From: Ryuthela nishihirai
Taxonomy: Eukaryota > Arthropoda > Arachnida > Araneae > Heptathelidae
Length of the DNA: 64,000 nucleotides
Assembly: GCA_038380435.1 (NCBI GenBank)
Contig: JAWZYU010000034.1
Coordinates: 20,811,404 to 20,875,403, forward strand
Direction of reading: 5' to 3'
The stretch's first letter is position 1. Each line of letters begins with the position of its first letter. The notes under the pieces were generated by a model that made no database searches, was not told where the DNA came from, and worked only from the letters and a program-made list of their open reading frames with translations. Shown here piece after piece: positions 51,601-60,600 of the stretch. A program made the translations under genes and the position numbers.

Positions 51601-54600
51601 TCATTATAGCACAGAATAATGAGATCACTGGACAAAAAAATTAATCACCCCTGGCTGAATGTCGCCTCTGTGCAACTGAAGAACAGCCGAAATCCTGTCT
51701 GGCATGGATTCCACCAGTGTGTGGATGTAGTGCACATCAATATTCATCCACTCTTCCAGCAGCAAATGCCGCAGTTCTGCCAGATGGCTGGGACAGTGCT
51801 ACACTCATTGCTCCAAATAGTCCCACAAGTTTTCTATGGGATTCAAATCCGGGGATTTGGCAGGCCAGTCGAGATGTTCGAAGGCTTCAGAATGCTCGTC
51901 GTGCCAATCCCACACACTTCAAGCCCTGTGCACGCAACAATTGTTGTCTTGGAAGACTGGGGTATCCTTCTGGTGTTCACTGTGGAGATGCTGCACAAAA
52001 GGCAATGTGGTCATCCAGTAGCTCCATATAGCCCTTCTGGTTCAAGTGTGACATCACCACAACCAAAGGACCCATTTCCTCGTACGTGAAATATCCCCAG
52101 AACATCACAGAACCTCCTCCAGCTTGAACAGAACCTTGCACACAGTCTGCATGGAAGGCTTCATGCGGCTTACAATGTATCTGTCACCTTGCATCATTCG
52201 AGTACAAACAAAAACTGACTCATCTGACCAGATCACATGCTTCCAAGAGTCGACAGTCCAGTCATTGTGGCGCATGCTCACTGTTAACATGGGTCTCTTC
52301 CACGGTACTCTGCTCCAGATATCCATGGCATGCAGTTCTGTTCGGAAACAAATTTTTGTAGGCCTGCATTGACTAACTGGAGCAATTCCTGCCTCATTGC
52401 AAAGCGATTTGCCCTAACAGGCGTGACACACTGCGACAGTCTCTATTGGTGAGCACAGTCTTTCTGCCGCAGTTCTGATGACTATTAGCGGTGGACTGCA
52501 ATGTACACCACTGCTGGAAGACCCTTTGGACAGTACGTTTCAACACACCTGCAAAGGCAGCAACTTCTTGTACACTATGCCCTTTGGCTTGGCCAAACGC
52601 AATAACACCCTTTTGCCACTAGTTCACATCTTTGGCACGACCCATGTTTCACGGAGCAACTAACACACATGTGGCGCACAACCACTTCTTGTCACTGTAT
52701 GAACCCCATAGTGAATGGCATAGCTATTTGTAGGACGCATTTATTACTGATACACCTTCTGTTGCTGTCGAATGGATGTAACCCTCTTATGGCAGGAGAT
52801 GACTAATTTTTTGTCTGGTGAGCTTAATATAACTTGCTAATTTCCTGATTATGAGAATAGTTCTGAATGCAATAGAGGAAAATTTGTTTATGTCAAATTG
52901 GCCCTCAGTTCCATTCAGATGTTCACTCAAGTTTAGGTGAATATCTGATTATCTGTTGCCCTAGACCTAAATTGTCTTGAAGACTGAATGAAAAGACAAG
53001 ATATATGTTTAAAAATAACATTACATACATTTTCTGAAGGATGTAAAAGGATAATTGGTTTTAATTAAACTAATTAGTTTGTGTAAAAGATGAGGGTAAA
53101 TTGAAGAGATTTTCAATGTATTTATTCAACTATCAAGGAAGATATCACTCTGAATTTGATGTTGATCAGTTTTAGAGGAAAAATTGTCTTGAGCCTGGTG
53201 GGATATGAATCCATGACCTCCTGATAATGTCAGGTGCTCTTACTGCCGAGCTACCAGCTGTTGATCAAGATCTCTAATTGATGCTATGAACTTTCTACCA
53301 ACAGTACACAATTTTCTGTATCTCATGAAGGTATGTCCCAGTTAAATTCAGAATGATATCTTCCTTGATGAGGGTAGATAATTTATGGACTGCTGTCACC
53401 AACAATTAGCTGATTTGCATTCAAGTTAATACGTGATATGACATCACAATCTTAAAGGGCATAGAACAGTGTATGCAAGTTGTAACATGTTGTAATAGGA
53501 TCATAAGTAATGGCAGAACAGTATACACTCAGTCTCTGTTGTTTTCTCAATTTAAAAAGGTGTTCGATTTTGTGTTTGTGATTTTTTGCAGGCTATGGCT
53601 ATTCTGAATGCTGAGAAGTAATATGTGATATGCTATTGTGTTGGATGAGGCTTCAGTGGTGCACTGTCTCAGAAATGACCTTTTACATGGAGAACATTGT
53701 TTCAAACAAAGTGTGATTTTTCAAGTGGCACAAAGGCTTCACATCACAGACAAAGGCACAAAGGCTTCACATCTCAATTCTGTGGAGGATCAGTGGCACA
53801 AAGGCTTCACATCTCAATTCTGTGGAGGATCAGTGGCACAAAGGCTTCACATCTCAATTCTGTGGAGGATGAACCAAGATCTGGCGAATCAAGTACTGTT
53901 CTCCATAAATTCGAGTCATTTCTGCAACTATCTGTGCAACATCTAAGCTTTGCCGAACAGTAGCATATTGTAAACTGCTGCTCAGTTTTCAGATCAGCCA
54001 TAGCCTGCAAAAATTCACAAACACAAAACCAAAAACCTTTCTAAAGGAATAAAACAACAGATACTGACTACATACTGTTCTGCTGTTATTTATAATCCTG
54101 TCACAGTGTGTTTCAATTTGCATATACTGCTCTGCACCCTTGAAGAATCGCTGTGTTATCCCTCATCATGCTTTTAACTCTTAAGAAATGTTTCTAATTT
54201 TTTTTAGCAACATTATGCCTTAAATGATCCACCAACATATATATATTATATTGGAAAATGTAAAAAGCTACAGATAGATCACAGTATAAATTTTATAGCT
54301 GCAAAATAGAGTATTTTTCAAGATCATTCCGAGTGGTTAGCACGCTTGGCTACTGATCTAAGGGACCTGGGTTCGAGCCCCGGATTTAGGCATGGATGTG
54401 TGTCGTTTTTCTGCTGAGGTCCTACTGTGGCATATAAACTGACAGGCTCCTGTCAGACCTCTGTGGCAAGCAGCTGCTTGAGGGGGTATTTATTTATTTT
54501 TTTATTTATGCAAGAAACATATATGTTTAGTCTAAATGGATTAATAAGAGATAAATTTCTGCTGTATTATTTATGTCAAATTATACCTCCCAAAGTACTC

Positions 54601-57600
54601 ATTATGCACATACCTGTAGAATTCTCTTGAGTTCCTTTTTACATGTTACTCTTGTGACTTTCAGAATATAGTATGCAAGAGAAAATTTCAAAATGTGTTT
54701 CAAAACTGTGACTTTTTGTGTAACTAAACCGATAAAGTTGATTTATCACATTTTTACAAAATGTCATAAATAATTATCCATGAGAACATAGTAAAACAAA
54801 ATTTTAAGGAAATAAATTTCTAAAATATTCTAAAGTAGGAAATGGGAAAATATTTTTAACATATCTTGTTTCTACAATACAGTGTTTTTCATTCAAATTC
54901 TAATTAAATATTTAAGTTTTCAATTATTAATGAAAGTGAAATAATGAAATATGCATTGAAATGCAGCAGGCTTCTTTTCTTTTTAAAGTATAATCTTTCT
55001 ATTGTGAAATCTAGTATAGAAATTAAGAACTTTCATCTTTAGGAAAGGGATAAAACTAGAATGAGATGAGTGAACAGTGTCAAATGGGACCACATGGAAT
55101 TAGCCTGAAGGGACCAAATAAAGTAATTGTTGCTTGGGATAGACATACAGTCAGTCCTCGACTTTTGGACATAATGTGTAATTAAAAATGTCCAAAAGTC
55201 AAGTGTGGTAGACTTACATATTATAATGGGAGTTTGGCATGCTAGGCTAATAATGTGTAGTTTCCAGGTTTGAGCCCCACCTGTGCCAGAAATGAGATTT
55301 ACATTTGCTAAACACTCATCTGCCCTTGATCAGAAAGGGTATACCGATGGACTTGGAAAGGCCACTGTTCAACAGAATGGAACATAAATCCATGGCCCCA
55401 TGTGCAGGAGATTAAAGAATATGCAGGAGGGCCTTGATGGGAGGCTTCCATCTGTCTACTAATAGCTCTCCAGTCTCTTCTCTTGGTCCTTGAGATCCCT
55501 GTGACCTGGTTCAATGTGTGCAAAAAAAGTGCCACTCAGAGGTAAAGCAACTCATTCCCAGAGAGCTGAAAAAATAAAATCCCTAATCAGTGTATAAATT
55601 TTTAGTTTTCTTTTTTTACTCCTGAGTGTTATTTAATGTAGTATTCAGAGTATTATGAAACATTTAAAATCTATATGTGGCATCGACTATAATCAGTAAA
55701 TTAATCTTAAATATTACTTTTTTACTTTAAAGTCATTTCAGTCTATTGGTGGTGACTTTTATTAGACAAAAAAATAATTTTAATGTTGGATGAATGGCTT
55801 GCTGATGGGGATCTTGCAAAGGATTTTGATGCAGACTTAGACGTTGAAGGCTTTTCTACTGACTTTGATTGTGTTCCTTCAGCTTTCTTGAAAAATTTGT
55901 CAAGTGAAAGTTGAACAATGCCTTCTTTTCTTGGTAAAGAAGTCTATAGCAAGATGTAACTCTCTCAACATATCTGCAGATCACTGAATTCCTTTCTGCA
56001 TTGGGGTCTTGGTCTCAGTGTTGGCACAGTTTGTTGTTGGGCAGGCCATACAACATGCAATGACTCATAAAGTTTGATGGTCAATTTGCTGATGTCTGAA
56101 AATCAACTTCAGGTATCAGTTTTATAATGTCCAAAAAAAAAAAGAAGTCCAAATCTCGAGTGTTCGAAAGTTGAGGACTGCTTGTATTTGGAGAACTAAA
56201 TTATACAGTATATTTGCACATCTGTAACTCATGATTTCTTAAGGATCATTTATGTATGTGTATTATCAAAGTAATTTTGCACAATTTCTGAGCTGCCTTG
56301 ATGAATTGTAGTCTATATATATGTTTATTGTCATTACAGTTGACTCCATTTACAATACTTTATACCCCAACCTTCTCTTTGCCTCTGTGGTCCTTGTGAC
56401 TTGACCATATAGCCCATTGTGGGCAAAAAAGTTCTGCTCAGTGGTAAACAACCCAACACTTTATACCAAGTTCCCACCTGTAATGTACATTGGTTTTGGG
56501 AATAGACTATTTTTTTTAACTATCTTTGCAGTTCTAAATATATAAAAAAAACAGTGTATTAGGTGTCAAATGAGACTTGCAGTTTGTCAGTTGTCTGTCA
56601 GTAAACTAGCATGTGTAATGTTTCAAAGTCTGTTGTTTTAATTGGGATGATGTTCTAGCTACCAATCCAATGGCTATAACCCCCCACCCCCCAAGGAAAA
56701 AGTGAGGCTGTGATGCAACCATCTCAGGGCACCATTTTTGAGAGGCACCAAAATTAAGGATAAGTACCATTAAAATTTCAGTTCAATTGTTGTCAATATT
56801 ATCAAAAACAGTGCAGTAGAAGTAATGGGAAGATATTTTTGTTTTGTATGGGTACTAATAAAATATTACTATTTGCCTTTTCCCAATCCATTCATAATCA
56901 GGGCCGGCCCAAGACATTTTGCCACTCAAAGTAAATCTACCTTTAGCACATACATGTAAATTTTTGTCTGATAGAAGTATGCTGTGTAGCTTAAAATAAA
57001 AGTCTTGTTTTAAATTTGTATGCAGCATAGTAATTTGGAATGATATTTTTGTTAAAACTAATATAGTTTCAAAAATGCTGAATAGCCAAATACTTGATTT
57101 ATGTGATGCATGACTAAAATAGATAAAGTAACTAGTTATATCAAAGAATCACAGGAATTGTTTCAGTGATAATGTTATTGCTGCAAAGGAAATTGCAAAA
57201 GAAATTGAAACAGTATTTCCTACTGTGAATACAGTAAGAATGAGATGTAAAAAGGAAATTTCGATTATGAGGTTAGGTACAATGTTATCAAGGTTCCACA
57301 AAAAGCATTTAATGCTGACTCCTTAAGTTTTTTTATTAGATGTGTGTCAGTTCTTTTAGAAAATCCGTTTACAGTCCTAAATAGACATAGTATGGAGTGT
57401 CTGAAAAAAAAATGCCTTTTTGCATTGTGTTCTTTTGTGTCATTAATTTGCATCATTTCAGCGGGATAGGTTATCGATGTTGCAAATGATATACGAGCTT
57501 GCTGCATGGGAAACAAGTTCATGTATGGTACACATTTTTGAAACATGTATTAAATGTTTATTTCATTGTACCAAATATCCACAAAGTTTGAAATCTTGGT

Positions 57601-60600
57601 TCTGTTGTGCCAGTACTGGAAGCAAGGGTTTAAAGTGGCTGAAGCAGTCTGAAAAGCATACCAAGTCGAAGGCAATGGTGTTATGATCACTGGATAGCAC
57701 AAATTTGATTCAAGAAGTTTACAGCTGATGACACAGAGCTTGGAGAGGAGTAAAGGTTGGGAAGTTTTTCTGTGGTTGATTCGACTCCCTTCTCATGGCT
57801 GTTGAAGCAAATCCAACAACCAGCACCCACAAATGTTTGCTGAACTGGGAGTTTCCAAATCCACCATCGCTAATCACCTGCACAAGCTTGCAAAGATCTA
57901 CAGACAATGCTGAAAGCTGCAAGGAACTGCTCAAGAATCCATGTGACACTCAGTTCATCAAGTGGATAGTTACCATAGATGAGAAATAGTGTGAATGATA
58001 ATAATAATAATCCAGATTTAAGTGAACCAGCATTTCCCGTCCTCAGGCCCGACCATTTCGAGAAAGGGTCATTCTTTGTGTCTGGTGGAATTTTGAGAGT
58101 GTGATCCACTTTGCTATCATTGGCACACCAAGCTATCAATGGCAAACTGTATTCTGAGCAGCTGGATCGAATGTATGACAAATTGAAGCAACAGTACCCT
58201 GCTTTAGTCAACTGAAGGCATGCACTCTTTCATTCCATTCAGACCCAAGTAAAGCTTCATGAACTTAATGGAATCAAGCTCCTGCCACACCCAGCACATA
58301 CACTGACCGCAATCAGTCTGACCGCACCCCATCTGATTATCACCTGTTTTATGAGATGCAATTTCTCCAAACAATGCGGAAGCCAGTAGCTGTCTGAGGG
58401 GAAATTTTTTGCCTATGTGTACATATTATAAAACTATTCAGTGTTGAGTATAGAAAAAAAATTGTCTTGAACTACATGGGAATATAAATCCATGACTCCC
58501 TGATAATGTGTTGTGCTCTCCTATAAGTTACAAGAATTGAGCAAGATCTCTACCAATAGCTACATGATAGTCATAAGTTTTATATCAGGAGTCAGCTTTT
58601 TTGAATTATAAGCCACTTTTTATATGCATATAGGGCTACATAGGATTGCACCAGCAGTTGGTTGGTCAGACTCTTGTTTTGGATTCTGCATTTTTCATCC
58701 TTGAGAAAAGTTGTTCACAGCACAATGACTGTCGGTTGAAGTGTGAAATCATTTCTACCGGCACAAAAATGGCATTTTTTAAAATACAATATATATGTGT
58801 GGAATGAAAAATATGGAGATTACCATACAAAATTGTTTGGCAGGCCATGAGTTACGATGTTTACGATGAAATTTTTTGACAGGCCATTAGTCTCGATTAG
58901 TCTCCATGGAGTCATTTTTTTTTCTTTGTTTTAATGGAAACATTCAACCAATGAAGCACACTTGGCTATGTGCACTGAACCAATCAAATGCACACCATAG
59001 TGTCATTTCACACAGTATTTTCTCTATCCATTCCACATTTAAATCAAGTACGAATGATATGTTTAATATCTATAAATCACAGGTAAGCACTTTTAGGCTA
59101 TGAACATTCTTGAGTAAGGAGGGAAAATTGTTTTGAGCCAAGTGGGATAAGAACCCACAAGCTCCTGATATATGCCAGATGCTTTACAACTATATTTTTT
59201 CCCTATGACCAAAATTGTTTATGGCCTCTAGGTGCTTGCCTATGATTGCTGGATATTAAACATAAGATTCTTATAGAAAAGAATGAAACTACCTGTAACA
59301 ATTATTTTGTACTAATTAGGTAAGTGTGAAAAAAAACCCCACACCCATCCACTTTCTGGACTTGAAAATGAGAGCCAGTTGTTCTACCAGTTTAGTTAAA
59401 GTGGAGGGCAATTCACACTTGTTTAAGGAAGATTTTAATAGTTGATCATGCTAAGAAGCTCTACCATGTTGTTCAAAGTGTTGGAGCACTACCATGTACT
59501 ATTTATACTGATGGTGAACCAAACTTTAATAACTAGATATCAAGTATTAATATGCCTTAGGTTATTTGAATGCATCAAAGTACTGGATGTAAATAACATT
59601 AGATACCATAGGCTAGCAACCAATTTGAGAGGAAGGAATGACCAAGGGAAGGAACTGCAACAATAATATTCTAGTAGTTAAGCAATCAATATGAATAACT
59701 CAGGGTATATTAATACTTGATATATAGTTATAAAAGCTTGGTTCACTGTTGGTATAAAAGAACATGGTAGCCCCCTAACACTTTAAGCTACATGCCTTCA
59801 TATTAAATGATCTTTGTAGCATGATCCAACCTTCCTTAAGGAAGTGTGGATTTCCTCCACCTTATTTCAGTAGGTAGAGCAACTTGCATATAACCAGGAG
59901 ATCCTGTTTTCAAGTTGAGGAGGCAGATGACGGTTGATCATTGTATGAAGCTCTACCATGTAGTTCAACATTTTTTTTTCTAAACAAGCTAAAAATATTA
60001 AAAAATCTGAATATTTTTTCTTAACCCTGAAGTGATCCACTTTACAGTAAGTTTCATTTAAATGTTTTCACCAGTTTTACTGTTACATAATTTGAAAATT
60101 TAAAAGAATTTTTGAAAAAGAAATGCACTTTTTGATTGTGATTTTATTAAGAGAGGTTAAATTAAAAAACCCTTAAATTTCTCTGTTGAACAGGTTCTTT
60201 ATTCTTAGTTTCTCTGAAAGTAAAGTCTCAGGTGTGTGTATGATATGCTTTTGATCAGGTGGTATAAGGTATCTCTTATATCTATTCAATTGGAGACAAC
60301 AAACTTGACAACCCACAAATAAATGGAACATATAGTAGTAGATTTACTCTCACAGAGGCACACCAGAATAGCAAATCTGGTATACATAGTTGTAATCAGA
60401 ACCAATAGATAGTCCAGGTGATTTATAAGGTCAGTATTGAGATCCTGTAATGTTTTTTGCTGATGGCAAGATAGAATATAGCTGTATTCTCTGATGATAG
60501 CTAATAGCAAGATAGGTAGCTGATAGAATAAAAATAACTTTGGAAAACCAGATTGATATGCCAAACTTATCTGGCAGTTCTCTTCCATTCCCCTTCAGAG

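Noticed and set aside
53638..53963. A gene encoding a repetitive peptide (HKGFTSQFCGG type)
   Set aside because: The repeat is a 48-bp DNA duplication inside a foldback element; frames change between copies of the element's ends.
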